Both the position numbers and the translations under genes were made by a program. 64,000 bases of DNA from Micavibrio sp964400125 (GTDB lineage: Bacteria; Pseudomonadota; Alphaproteobacteria; Micavibrionales; Micavibrionaceae). The notes beneath the pieces were generated by a model. It had not been told where the DNA came from. It saw nothing but the letters and a program-made list of their open reading frames with translations, and ran no database searches. Below, piece after piece: positions 17,746 through 25,533 of this stretch (within the stretch, counting starts at the first letter, position 1; each line of letters starts with the position of its first letter). The stretch is taken from the NCBI GenBank assembly GCA_964400125.1, contig CAYNSR010000004.1, forward strand, positions 145,557 to 209,556, read 5' to 3'.

Positions 17746-18699
17746 ATGCAAAATACACTCCCCCATATTGGCCGTCTTCCCCCCGTGCGCGGGCGCTATA
17801 CGGAAAACGCCCCCCTCGGCGAGGTTGGCTGGTTTCGTTGTGGCGGGCGGGCGGATGTTCTTTTCAAACCCGCCGATGAGGATGATCTGGCATCGTTTCT
17901 GTCCCAATGTCCGGCAGAAATTCCGGTGCAGGTTTTTGGGGTATTGTCGAACACCATTATTCGTGACAATGGCATACGCGGAGTCGTGATCCGCCTGGGG
18001 CGTGAATTCGCCGGGATTGAAACGGACGGTTTGCAGGTGCGCGCCGGGGCGGCGGCGCTGGACGGCAATGTTGCCATGGCGGCGGCGCAGGCAGGCATTG
18101 CCGGGCTGGAATATCTCTCCGGCGTACCGGGGACGATCGGCGGGGCGTTGAGGATGAATGCCGGGGCCTATGGCACGGAAACCGCAGATGTTTTGGTCGA
18201 GGCACAGGCGCTGGACCGTCATGGAAATCTTCACCGCATGACCCCGGCGCAGATGGGCATGTCCTATCGTCATATAGATGTTCCGGAAGATTTTATTTTC
18301 ACGCAAGGTCTGTTCGCCGGGCGGGCGGGTGATTCGGAAACGATCCGGACGCAGATTGCCGCTATCAAGGAAAAACGCGCCGCGACCCAGCCGATCCGGG
18401 AAAAAACCGGCGGCTCGACCTTCGCCAACCCGTCTCCTGCGGATCTGGCAGCGGCCGGGTTGCCGGAAGGGACCAAAACATGGCAACTGATCGACCGGGC
18501 AGGCGGGCGCGGCTTGCGGGTCGGCGGGGCGATGATGTCGGATCTGCACGCCAATTTCATGATCAATACCGGAGCCGCCACCGCGACCGATCTCGAGGCG
18601 CTGGGCGAGGAGATCATCCGCCGGGTGCAGGAAGAATGCGGCATTACTTTGCGCTGGGAAATCAGGCGTATCGGCGAGACTTTGCAAGCGTGCCAATAA
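17746..18699 (+). CDS. murB: UDP-N-acetylenolpyruvoylglucosamine reductase MurB
   Basis: 317 residues, FAD enzyme of type I. It reduces the enolpyruvyl group to make UDP-MurNAc, using NADPH. FAD-binding segments are visible: the VFGVLSNTIIRD region and GVPGTIGGALRMNAGAYG. GGSTFANP carries the catalytic serine, and NFMINTGAATATD leads to the C-terminal glutamate region. The ATG at 17746 was chosen; a GTG at 17734 in frame is an alternative. It lies 31 bases after murC. Confidence 0.94.
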   Translation: MQNTLPHIGRLPPVRGRYTENAPLGEVGWFRCGGRADVLFKPADEDDLASFLSQCPAEIPVQVFGVLSNTIIRDNGIRGVVIRLGREFAGIETDGLQVRAGAAALDGNVAMAAAQAGIAGLEYLSGVPGTIGGALRMNAGAYGTETADVLVEAQALDRHGNLHRMTPAQMGMSYRHIDVPEDFIFTQGLFAGRAGDSETIRTQIAAIKEKRAATQPIREKTGGSTFANPSPADLAAAGLPEGTKTWQLIDRAGGRGLRVGGAMMSDLHANFMINTGAATATDLEALGEEIIRRVQEECGITLRWEIRRIGETLQACQ

Positions 18700-18745
18700 G
18701 CCTTACAATTGCCGTGTCACCTTGACGCCAAAGGGGAGGAAAATC

Positions 18746-19738
18746 ATGGTTAAGCGTGTTGCGCTTCTGGTAGGGGGATGGTCTTCGGAGCGGGAGGTTT
18801 CGCTGATGAAGGGGAAGCATCTCGAAAATGCCCTGAAAGAGGGCGGCTATGATGTCAAGGTCATTGATGTCACGCGCGATTTACAAAAACTTGTCGATGA
18901 TCTGACGCCCCGGCCCGATGTTGTTTTCAACAATCTTTACGGGCGCGGCGGGGAAGACGGCACGATTCAGGCTGTGCTGGAAGTTTTGCAACTTCCCTAC
19001 ACGCATTCCGGTGTGGCGGCTTCCGCTATCGGCATGGATAAAACCCAGACCAAAATCATAGCCGCTTCCGTCGGTGTTCGTGTGGCTGAAGGCAAGGTGG
19101 CCGCCAAGGCGGATGTTTTGGCCGAAACCGTTATGCCCCGTCCCTATGTTGTGAAACCGGTCAATGAAGGGTCGAGCGTCGGCATTCGTATTATTCTGGA
19201 AGGTGACAACCAAAGGCCGATTGATGAAGCGAGTTGGACCTTCGGCGAAAATGTTCTGGTTGAAAAATATGTGCCGGGGCGCGAGGTGCATGTGACCGTT
19301 CTGGATGGCAAGGCCCTCACCACCACGGAAATTCTTTTCCCGGGCCGTTTCTTTGATTATGACGCCAAGTACAGCGACAAACGCACCGAACTGGTTACAC
19401 CGGCGAAAATTCCTGAAATTGTTGCCAAAACCGCAATGGATTTTGCGGAACGGACTTATGAAGTGCTGGGGTGTTCCGGTATTGCGCGTTGCGATCTGCG
19501 ATATGACGATTCCCTGCCGGGCGCGGATGGTGTATACTTTCTTGAAATCAATACCATGCCCGGCCTGTCTCCCGGATCGGTCGCGGTGGTCCAGCCGGAA
19601 TTTGTCGGCATGTCCTATGTCCAGCTTTGTTCCCATCTCGTAGAAACCGCACAATGCCACGCAGAAAATCAAAAACCGGCACCCGCCGCAGCTCCGTCCT
19701 CCAGCGCCATCGGCGTCAGGCAAAAAATACTCGCCTGA
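18746..19738 (+). CDS. ddl: D-alanine--D-alanine ligase
   Basis: 330 residues, ATP-grasp. It makes the D-Ala-D-Ala that MurF uses. GGWSSEREVSL is the N-terminal signature, LYGRGGEDG and KPVNEGSSVGI are ATP/substrate segments, and FLEINTMPGLSPGS is the C-terminal metal-binding motif. The ATG at 18746 follows GGGGAGGA by 6 bases, a decisive ribosome site over the upstream TTG. The final 29 codons, an Ala/Pro/Ser-rich tail after the catalytic fold, are read in another frame as the start of ftsQ. Confidence 0.95.
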   Translation: MVKRVALLVGGWSSEREVSLMKGKHLENALKEGGYDVKVIDVTRDLQKLVDDLTPRPDVVFNNLYGRGGEDGTIQAVLEVLQLPYTHSGVAASAIGMDKTQTKIIAASVGVRVAEGKVAAKADVLAETVMPRPYVVKPVNEGSSVGIRIILEGDNQRPIDEASWTFGENVLVEKYVPGREVHVTVLDGKALTTTEILFPGRFFDYDAKYSDKRTELVTPAKIPEIVAKTAMDFAERTYEVLGCSGIARCDLRYDDSLPGADGVYFLEINTMPGLSPGSVAVVQPEFVGMSYVQLCSHLVETAQCHAENQKPAPAAAPSSSAIGVRQKILA

Positions 19739-20532
19739 TTGCAGGTTTGCGCCGTTTCGGGCTTTCAACCGGTCTGGCCCTGTTTTTTATGTGGGTCGGG
19801 GCATGGTTGTACCTGTCCGGCAGCGCAGGGCGGTTGCAGGAAGCGACGCAAGTTGCGTTCTATCAGGCCAGTGCTGCGCATGGTTTTGCGGTCAGCGATG
19901 TGCTGGTCGAAGGACGAAAGAATGCCGATCCGGATGTTTTGCTCGGGTTGATCGGGGTTGGCCGCGGCGATCCGGTTTTTGCATTCGATCCCGATGCGGT
20001 GAAGGAAAAGCTGGAGCGGGTGGCATGGATTGAATCGGCGCGGGTGGAACGTCGTTTGCCGGGGCTAATCTATGTTTCTATTCATGAACGCGAGCCTTTT
20101 GCCTTGTGGCAGCATCAGGGGAAGATGCGCCTGATTGATTCGGGTGGTGTGGTCATTACTGATGTGGCCAAGGAAATGGCGCGGTTCGATCATCTGCCGC
20201 TGATTGTTGGCGATGGCGCACCGGGGCAGGCGGCAGCCCTTTTCGATCTGGTCAATGCCGAACCGCAAATTACGGAACGTCTGGAGGCCGCGATTTATGT
20301 CGGGGGACGCCGCTGGGATTTGCGCATGCGCAACCGCGCCGAAATCAAGCTGCCCGAAGGCGACATTGCACTGGCCTTGCGCCGTCTGGCGGATGCGCAG
20401 GAACGCGACGGATTGCTGGAAAAGGATGTGCAGGCCATCGATTTACGCGAACAGGGTCGCATCATCGTTCAGACCAGACCGGGCGCGGTGCAGGAATACA
20501 AAGCCAGTTTCAAGGCAGGCAGCGCGATTTAG
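19654..20532 (+). CDS. ftsQ: Cell division protein FtsQ
   Basis: About 292 residues. A very basic cytoplasmic start (Arg/Lys-rich to about residue 32) precedes one membrane segment (LALFFMWVGAWLYLSGSAG), then a POTRA domain (FAVSDVLVEGRKNADPDVLL) and a FtsQ domain with RRLPGLIYVSIHEREPFALW. FtsQ scaffolds FtsL and FtsB. With the ATG at 19654 the gene overlaps ddl by 85 bases; a TTG near 19746 would remove the overlap but also the basic tail common in alphaproteobacterial FtsQ. No strong ribosome site decides the matter. Confidence 0.9.
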   Translation: MPRRKSKTGTRRSSVLQRHRRQAKNTRLIAGLRRFGLSTGLALFFMWVGAWLYLSGSAGRLQEATQVAFYQASAAHGFAVSDVLVEGRKNADPDVLLGLIGVGRGDPVFAFDPDAVKEKLERVAWIESARVERRLPGLIYVSIHEREPFALWQHQGKMRLIDSGGVVITDVAKEMARFDHLPLIVGDGAPGQAAALFDLVNAEPQITERLEAAIYVGGRRWDLRMRNRAEIKLPEGDIALALRRLADAQERDGLLEKDVQAIDLREQGRIIVQTRPGAVQEYKASFKAGSAI

Positions 20533-20619
20533 GGCTTTCCTTCCGGGGCGGCATCGCCTTATAGTGGGGGGTCAATTCGTTTTCCTGCAGGCTGGTGTCA
20601 GGCCGATTATCCCATTGAT

Positions 20620-21888
20620 ATGAAACAAAAAATTGCCCAAAAAGGGTCCGTGATCGCCGCGCTTGATGTCGGCACGACCAAAATCGCCTGCTTTATCGCC
20701 CGGATGAGCGATGACGAGGGGCATTTCGATGTCGTCGGTGTCGGGCATCAGGCTTCTGCCGGAATCAAGGGCGGGACGGTGGTCGATCTCGAGGCTGCCG
20801 AAGCCGCCATCCGCCAGACCGTGCATTCAGCGGAGAATATGGCGGCGGAAGTGATGAAGGGCTACCCTTTACGGGAGGTTGTCATCAATGTGCCGGGTAT
20901 TCACGCCCAGTCGCATCATTTCAGCGCGGATATCGATGTTCTGGGTCATGAGGTGACCGATCAGGATGTGCGCCGTGCCATGGCGCGGGCACAGGACCAG
21001 AGTTTGAGCGCCGAACGTGATCTGACCCACACCATTGCCGTTGGCTATACGATGGACGGTAACCACAGTATTCGCGATCCGCGCGGTTTGTTCGGGCAAT
21101 CGATGCAGGTGGATCTTCACCTCGTGACCGCCAATGCGGGGGCGTTGCGAAATATCGCCACCTGTATCGAGCGCAGTCACCTTGATATCGCCGCGATGTG
21201 CGTTTCGCCCTATGCGGCGGGTCTGGCCAGCCTTGTCGAAGACGAGATGGATCTTGGCTGCACGGTGATCGATATGGGTGGCGGGATTACATCGATTGCT
21301 GTGTTTATGGGCGGGAACCTCATTTATACCGATGCCGTTCCGGTTGGCGGACAGCATGTAACCAGCGATATTGCAAGAGGGCTGACGACATCGTTGGTGC
21401 AGGCGGAGCGCCTGAAAACACTCTATGGCAGCGCTATTGCCTCCACCAACGACCAGAACGAGCTTATCGATGTGCCGCAAATCGGCGAGGACGAACACAC
21501 CCACCCCAATCATGTGCCGCGCTCCTTGCTGATCGGGATTATCCAGCCGCGGGTGGAAGAAATTTTTGAACTGGTGCGAACGCGGCTGGAGGATAGCGGC
21601 CTGGGGCCTGCAATCGGTCGCCGGGTTGTCCTGACCGGCGGGGCAAGCCAGTTGCCGGGTTTACGCGATCTGGGGCAGGCGGTTTTGGACAAGCAGGTGC
21701 GGCTCGGGCGGCCGATCCGGCTGGGCGGCCTGCCGGAAGCGGTGTGCGGTCCGGCCTTTGCCACTACGGCGGGGCTGCTGAGTTATGTGACCGAGCGTTC
21801 GGACGAGATGCCGACTCAGGTCATGAGTCAGGCCGAACCGGAATCGCTATGGGACCGGGTGCGGTTATGGATGCGTGAAAACTGGTAA
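20620..21888 (+). CDS. ftsA: Cell division protein FtsA
   Basis: 422 residues, actin-like ATPase that tethers FtsZ to the membrane. ALDVGTTKIACFIA (phosphate 1), DMGGGITSIAVF (phosphate 2) and VLTGGASQLPG (adenosine) are visible, with the SHS2 1C domain in between (INVPGIHAQSHHF onward). The C-terminus ends in an amphipathic helix, SLWDRVRLWMRENW, which is the expected membrane-targeting sequence. It follows ftsQ by 87 bases and has only a weak ribosome site. Confidence 0.95.
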   Translation: MKQKIAQKGSVIAALDVGTTKIACFIARMSDDEGHFDVVGVGHQASAGIKGGTVVDLEAAEAAIRQTVHSAENMAAEVMKGYPLREVVINVPGIHAQSHHFSADIDVLGHEVTDQDVRRAMARAQDQSLSAERDLTHTIAVGYTMDGNHSIRDPRGLFGQSMQVDLHLVTANAGALRNIATCIERSHLDIAAMCVSPYAAGLASLVEDEMDLGCTVIDMGGGITSIAVFMGGNLIYTDAVPVGGQHVTSDIARGLTTSLVQAERLKTLYGSAIASTNDQNELIDVPQIGEDEHTHPNHVPRSLLIGIIQPRVEEIFELVRTRLEDSGLGPAIGRRVVLTGGASQLPGLRDLGQAVLDKQVRLGRPIRLGGLPEAVCGPAFATTAGLLSYVTERSDEMPTQVMSQAEPESLWDRVRLWMRENW

Positions 21889-21939
21889 TCCGCATCCCGT
21901 TGATCGTCAAAACACCGCGATTTTTCTGATCCATCCCCA

Positions 21940-22156
21940 GAATCACTTGTTATCCACAGAAAAGCATTCAAAGAGTCTTCACGAATCAATGGGTTACGCG
22001 GACAATCCTAAATCGTGAATCGAATGAATCACTTAGTGACTCTGCTTCAGGTAATGCACGCGGATGAAAACGGTCAAAATGCGGTCTCCGGCGGGGGTTT
22101 TGCGCTTTCTTGCGCTTGTGCCCCCCTTTCGTGCGCGAATCGAGTCACATAGAATC
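21940..22156. promoter_or_regulatory. Cluster of nine GANTC (CcrM-type) methylation sites
   Basis: GANTC pentamers begin at 21940, 21973, 21983, 22017, 22026, 22038, 22137, 22142 and 22152. Chance would give about one in 217 bases. GANTC is the target of the alphaproteobacterial cell-cycle methylase CcrM, and methylation at the Caulobacter ftsZ promoter is known to affect its expression. Use of these sites here is inferred. Confidence 0.7.
21950..21958 (+). promoter_or_regulatory. DnaA box
   Basis: TTATCCACA is an exact match to the strong DnaA-binding consensus. DnaA is known to act on ftsZ transcription in Caulobacter. A single box argues for regulation, not a replication origin. Confidence 0.6.
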
Positions 22157-22190
22157 TGAATGTCCACACCACGGAGGTCTCATACAAAAA

Positions 22191-23960
22191 ATGATCAACG
22201 TCAGAATGCAGCACAAAGAGGTTAAAAAATTGTCTCCTAAAATCACAGTCGTCGGTGTCGGCGGCGCAGGCGGCAATGCCGTCAATAATATGATTACCTC
22301 CAATCTGGAAGGTGTGGAATTCGTCATCTGTAACACGGACGCTCAGGCGATCGAAGGATCTCTGTGCGAAACCCGGATACAGCTCGGCGTCACCGTGACT
22401 GGCGGACTGGGTGCCGGGGCAAGGCCGGAAATAGGCCGGGCGGCTGCGGAAGAATCCCTTGAAGAGGTCATGCAGTATATTGACGGCGCGAATATGGTGT
22501 TTATCACCGCCGGGATGGGCGGCGGGACCGGAACCGGGGCCGCGCCAGTGATCGCGCGGGCTTGCCGCGAACGTGGTATTTTGACAGTCGGTGTGGTGAC
22601 GAAGCCTTTCCACTTCGAAGGTTCCCTGCGCATGAAAATGGCGGAAGAGGGCATCCGCCAGATGCAGGAATTCGTCGATACGCTGATTGTCATTCCGAAC
22701 CAGAATTTGTTCCGCGTCGCCAACGAAAAAACTACCTTTGCCGAAGCCTTCAAAATGGCTGACAGCGTGTTGCAGGCCGGTGTGCGCGGCGTGACCGATT
22801 TGATGGTCATGCCTGCCCTGATTAATCTTGATTTCGCCGATATTCGCACGGCGATGATGGAAATGGGCAAGGCGATGATGGGCATGGGCGAAGGGATCGG
22901 TGATAAACGTGCCATTGACGCCGCCGAGGCCGCGATCAACAATCCGTTGCTCGACGATGTATCAATGAAGGGTGCGCGTGGCGTTATCATCAATGTCACC
23001 GGTGGCGGTGATATGACCCTGTTTGAAGTTGATGAGGCCTGTAATCGCATCCGCGAAGAGGTCGATCCGAACGCCAATATCATCTTCGGCGCGACGTTCG
23101 ATGAAAAAATGGAAGGCGTTATGCGTGTATCCATCGTGGCGACCGGTATCGATGTTGCTGAAACGCAAAAACGCGCAGGAAGCAACGGCGCGATGTCGAA
23201 TACCATGCTGAATGTTCTGACCAGCGCACAGCAGCAGGAGCGCAAACTTGACCGCAGCCGCCCGAACGCGGCATCGGTCGAAACTATGCAGCAGGCCCCC
23301 GTTGCACAGCCAGTGCCGCGCTCAACTCCCGCAGCGGCCCCGTCTTATGTGCAGGGCCCGGCAGTACGTCAGGGTGTTCCTGTCGGCAAGGTGGCGACCG
23401 CATCTTCCCGCCAGGTTGAGGAAGATCCGGAAATGTACGATCAGGGTGAATTCGTGGCAAATTCCGCGCCTGTTCAGAGCTACGTCCAGCACCAGCAGCA
23501 GCAATCCGCCGCCGGGACATTCCATGCCCAGCGCGGGACACGCTACAACGATGCTTTTATTCCCCCTGTTGCAGTCGAGGTGCAGGCTCCTCCGCATGTC
23601 ATGGAGCAGGCCTCCGTCTATGTTCCTCAATCGGCCCCGGTCTCGCAGAGCAGCTTTTCGTTGCGCCCGCCGACACCGGCGACGGCCTCCGGCGGCATGA
23701 AAAAACGCGGACAGTCCCTGTTCGAGCGTTTTACGCAAGGGCTGCGTCATGATGAGGCTGAAGATGAGGACTCAACCGATACAGGGCGTGCGGGCGGAAA
23801 TGCCGGTGGCGGTTTGCGCGCACAGTCCAGACAGAATTCGTATCAAGCCGCGCCGCAACAGGGCAGTCTCAATATTGAGGCTCCGGTTGCGACCCGTCCC
23901 GGCCCGCAGGTCGAAGACGAGCTTGATATACCCGCTTTCCTCCGTCGCCAAGCCAACTGA
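22191..23960 (+). CDS. ftsZ: Cell division GTPase FtsZ
   Basis: 589 residues. The tubulin-like core starts with KITVVGVGGAGGNAVNNM; the nucleotide loop GGGTGTG is at 110-116, and the T7-loop region with NLDFADIRTAM follows. After about residue 330 comes a linker of about 240 residues rich in Gln, Pro, Ala and Ser, then the C-terminal peptide DELDIPAFLRRQAN that binds FtsA. Long linkers are typical of alphaproteobacteria. The ATG at 22191 was chosen; an in-frame TTG at 22230, after AAAGAGG, would start at LSPKI and is an alternative. Confidence 0.96.
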   Translation: MINVRMQHKEVKKLSPKITVVGVGGAGGNAVNNMITSNLEGVEFVICNTDAQAIEGSLCETRIQLGVTVTGGLGAGARPEIGRAAAEESLEEVMQYIDGANMVFITAGMGGGTGTGAAPVIARACRERGILTVGVVTKPFHFEGSLRMKMAEEGIRQMQEFVDTLIVIPNQNLFRVANEKTTFAEAFKMADSVLQAGVRGVTDLMVMPALINLDFADIRTAMMEMGKAMMGMGEGIGDKRAIDAAEAAINNPLLDDVSMKGARGVIINVTGGGDMTLFEVDEACNRIREEVDPNANIIFGATFDEKMEGVMRVSIVATGIDVAETQKRAGSNGAMSNTMLNVLTSAQQQERKLDRSRPNAASVETMQQAPVAQPVPRSTPAAAPSYVQGPAVRQGVPVGKVATASSRQVEEDPEMYDQGEFVANSAPVQSYVQHQQQQSAAGTFHAQRGTRYNDAFIPPVAVEVQAPPHVMEQASVYVPQSAPVSQSSFSLRPPTPATASGGMKKRGQSLFERFTQGLRHDEAEDEDSTDTGRAGGNAGGGLRAQSRQNSYQAAPQQGSLNIEAPVATRPGPQVEDELDIPAFLRRQAN

Positions 23961-23985
23961 GCCGCCGAGGAACGGCTCGAACTAA

Positions 23986-24015
23986 AGGGGTGCTTTCGGG
24001 CACCCCTCTTTTTTT
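23986..24015 (+). terminator. Intrinsic terminator of the division cluster
   Basis: AGGGGTGC at 23986-23993 pairs with GCACCCCT at 24000-24007 around a TTTCGG loop, followed by CTTTTTTTTC. It lies 25 bases after the ftsZ stop. Confidence 0.9.
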
Positions 24016-24032
24016 CAGAAATGTCGGGTGTA

Positions 24033-24344
24033 TCAGGGGGCGGGTTTCAGCGGCACATGGGCATGTTTTTGAAAAAAAGTTATGCTGTTTTCGCTCATCA
24101 TGCCTTTTATCTTGAGATCGATCGGCGGGCGGTTCTGGCCTGATGCGTCGATCATCTGGATGGATTTTCCGCTCGCGCTGTGCATAACGTTTTTATCAAT
24201 GATAACGGCGTCCCATGCGTCCGAGCGCAACGGTTTTTCTGGATCCACAAGGCGCGGACGGTAGCCTGCGTTGAGGAGAAGCTGATAGGCGGCTTTGGCC
24301 GCGATGGTCGAGGATTTCTTGGGGCCGATTATTTCTTTGGACAT
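24033..24344 (-). CDS. Hypothetical protein, 103 residues
   Basis: No family recognised. The protein is soluble, Lys/Pro-rich, with an N-terminal half (KAAYQLLLNAGYRPRLV, then DAWDAVIIDKNVMHS) that looks like an alternating helix and strand fold. AAGGA lies about 9 bases before the ATG, and a clear promoter (-35 at 24402-24407, -10 at 24379-24384) precedes it, which supports a real gene. It points back at the ftsZ terminator and is divergent from lpxC. Confidence 0.7.
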   Translation of the reverse strand: MSKEIIGPKKSSTIAAKAAYQLLLNAGYRPRLVDPEKPLRSDAWDAVIIDKNVMHSASGKSIQMIDASGQNRPPIDLKIKGMMSENSITFFQKHAHVPLKPAP

Positions 24345-24378
24345 TATTCATCCTTCCCTGTTGCATCTATGCAAAAGC

Positions 24379-24407
24379 ATAACATTGTTTTTTGCGGGTA
24401 TTGTCAA
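24379..24407 (-). promoter_or_regulatory. Promoter of the 103-residue hypothetical gene
   Basis: On the minus strand TTGACA (24407-24402), 17 bases, then TGTTAT (24384-24379). The predicted start near 24372 leaves a 27-base leader with the ribosome site. Confidence 0.6.
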
Positions 24408-24481
24408 ATTTTAGGCGGAGGCAAAATTATTATTTTAAATCAATGTGTTGCATCTGTAACAAACCGCTACAAACAGTGATT

Positions 24482-24509
24482 GGTTTTGGAAAACCGGACT
24501 CCGTATATT
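24482..24509 (+). promoter_or_regulatory. Putative lpxC promoter with overlapping operator-like palindrome
   Basis: TATATT at 24504-24509 is a good -10 box. A weak -35, TTGGTT, begins at 24480, 18 bases upstream. It is overlapped by the perfect palindrome GGTTTTGGAAAACC (24482-24495, apart from the central GG), which could be a repressor site. Confidence 0.4.
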
Positions 24510-24519
24510 AGGGGGAGGA

Positions 24520-24542
24520 GCGCACCCGCAGGGTTGGTGCGC
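24520..24542 (+). other. Hairpin at the 5' end of the lpxC leader
   Basis: GCGCACC at 24520-24526 pairs with GGTGCGC at 24536-24542, 7 bp with a 9-base loop. It begins 4 bases after the predicted transcription start and ends 16 bases before the ATG. No T-run follows, so it is not a terminator. Confidence 0.5.
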
Positions 24543-24558
24543 CGCTGAAGGGTATTTT

Positions 24559-25467
24559 ATGCAAAAAACACTGAAGGCATCGGTTACATGTCACGGCGTC
24601 GGGCTTCATTCCGGCGCGAAGGTGACGTTGACTCTGTGTCCGGCTCCGGTGCATCACGGCATCGTCTTTGTCAGGACCGACCTCGCCTGTGTCGATAACC
24701 GGATTCCCGCCCGCTATGACCGGGTGACTGATACGCGGCTTTGCACCCTGATTTCGAATGTGGACGGAGCCAGTGTCGGGACGATCGAACATCTGATGTC
24801 GGCGTTGCGCGGCTGCGGTGTTGATAATGCACTTGTGGAACTGGATGGTCCGGAAGTGCCGATCATGGATGGAAGCTCCATTCCTTTCGTGGAAATGATC
24901 GATGAAATCGGCCTGCGGACACAGGACGCGCCGCGCCGCGCCATTCGCATCCTGCGCGATATTCAGGTGCATGACGGCGACAAGAGCGCCGTACTCTCTC
25001 CGGCGGAGGCGTTCGTCTTCGGCGGCATGATCGATTTCGTTCACCCGGCGATCGGCCATCAGGCCTTCGAAACAAAACTGGTCAATGGCAATTTCCGGCA
25101 TGATATCGCCAGCGCCCGGACCTTTGGTTTCGTCAGGGAAGTTGAATTTTTGCGTCAGCAGGGTCTGGCGCGGGGCGGGTCCTTGGACAACGCCATCGTT
25201 CTTGACGATCTGGCCGTGATGAATGTCGGGGGACTGCGTTTTGACGATGAATTCATCCGCCACAAGCTTCTTGATGCGATTGGCGACCTCTATCTTGCCG
25301 GTGCGCCGATATTGGGCCGTTATGACAGTGTTCGGGCCGGGCATGCCTTGAATAACGCATTGTTGCACCAGCTTTTTGCCAGCCCGGAATCGTGGGAATG
25401 GGTGGAAATGCGGGATCAGCCGGGGATTGTTTGCGCCGGGCATGATGCGGAACTGGTTCCGGCCTAG
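24559..25467 (+). CDS. lpxC: UDP-3-O-acyl-N-acetylglucosamine deacetylase LpxC
   Basis: 302 residues, a zinc hydrolase. It removes acetate from UDP-3-O-acyl-GlcNAc, the committed step of lipid A synthesis. N-terminal GVGLHSG, the first zinc histidine in GTIEHLMSALRGCGVDNA, the catalytic region VPIMDGSS, and HKLLDAIGDLYLAG with a zinc His and Asp are all visible. An AAGGG ribosome site precedes the ATG. The preceding ftsZ terminator and the promoter-like leader imply independent transcription. Confidence 0.96.
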   Translation: MQKTLKASVTCHGVGLHSGAKVTLTLCPAPVHHGIVFVRTDLACVDNRIPARYDRVTDTRLCTLISNVDGASVGTIEHLMSALRGCGVDNALVELDGPEVPIMDGSSIPFVEMIDEIGLRTQDAPRRAIRILRDIQVHDGDKSAVLSPAEAFVFGGMIDFVHPAIGHQAFETKLVNGNFRHDIASARTFGFVREVEFLRQQGLARGGSLDNAIVLDDLAVMNVGGLRFDDEFIRHKLLDAIGDLYLAGAPILGRYDSVRAGHALNNALLHQLFASPESWEWVEMRDQPGIVCAGHDAELVPA

Positions 25468-25497
25468 AATTTTTTTTCACGCTCCTTTGCTGATTTA

Positions 25498-25527
25498 TTG
25501 ACAGCCCCTGCGGGGCTGTGGTCTACA
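25498..25527 (+). promoter_or_regulatory. Putative promoter placing transcription start at the next ATG
   Basis: TTGACA (25498-25503) and TCTACA (25522-25527) are 18 bases apart. The spacer holds a 7-bp hairpin, CAGCCCC/GGGGCTG. The expected start point falls on the ATG at 25534, which has no ribosome site, so the message may be leaderless. Confidence 0.45.
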
Positions 25528-25533
25528 TGCGCC

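Larger units (their letters stand above)
21889..22190 (+). promoter_or_regulatory. ftsZ regulatory region
   Basis: A 302-base gap between ftsA and ftsZ without a gene. It holds a perfect DnaA box at 21950-21958 and nine GANTC sites between 21940 and 22156. The sequence GAATCACTT occurs twice (21940 and 22026). No TTAA-N7-TTAA CtrA box is present. GGAGG at 22173 is the probable ribosome site of ftsZ, 13 bases from the ATG. Confidence 0.7.

Noticed and set aside
17641..18696. Minus-strand frame of 351 codons opposite murB
   Set aside because: Shadow of murB; composition is Arg/Pro/His-rich and no motif is present.
21889..22190. Possible replication origin because of a DnaA box
   Set aside because: Only one DnaA box, no AT-rich unwinding region and no origin genes nearby; regulation of ftsZ is the simpler reading.
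22343..23245. Long minus-strand frame of 300 codons inside ftsZ
   Set aside because: It is the antisense shadow of ftsZ, Ser/Pro/Arg-rich with no domain; the plus strand clearly encodes FtsZ.
25502..25518. Terminator of lpxC
   Set aside because: The CAGCCCC/GGGGCTG stem is followed by TGGTCTACA and not by a T-run; it lies in the spacer of a promoter.
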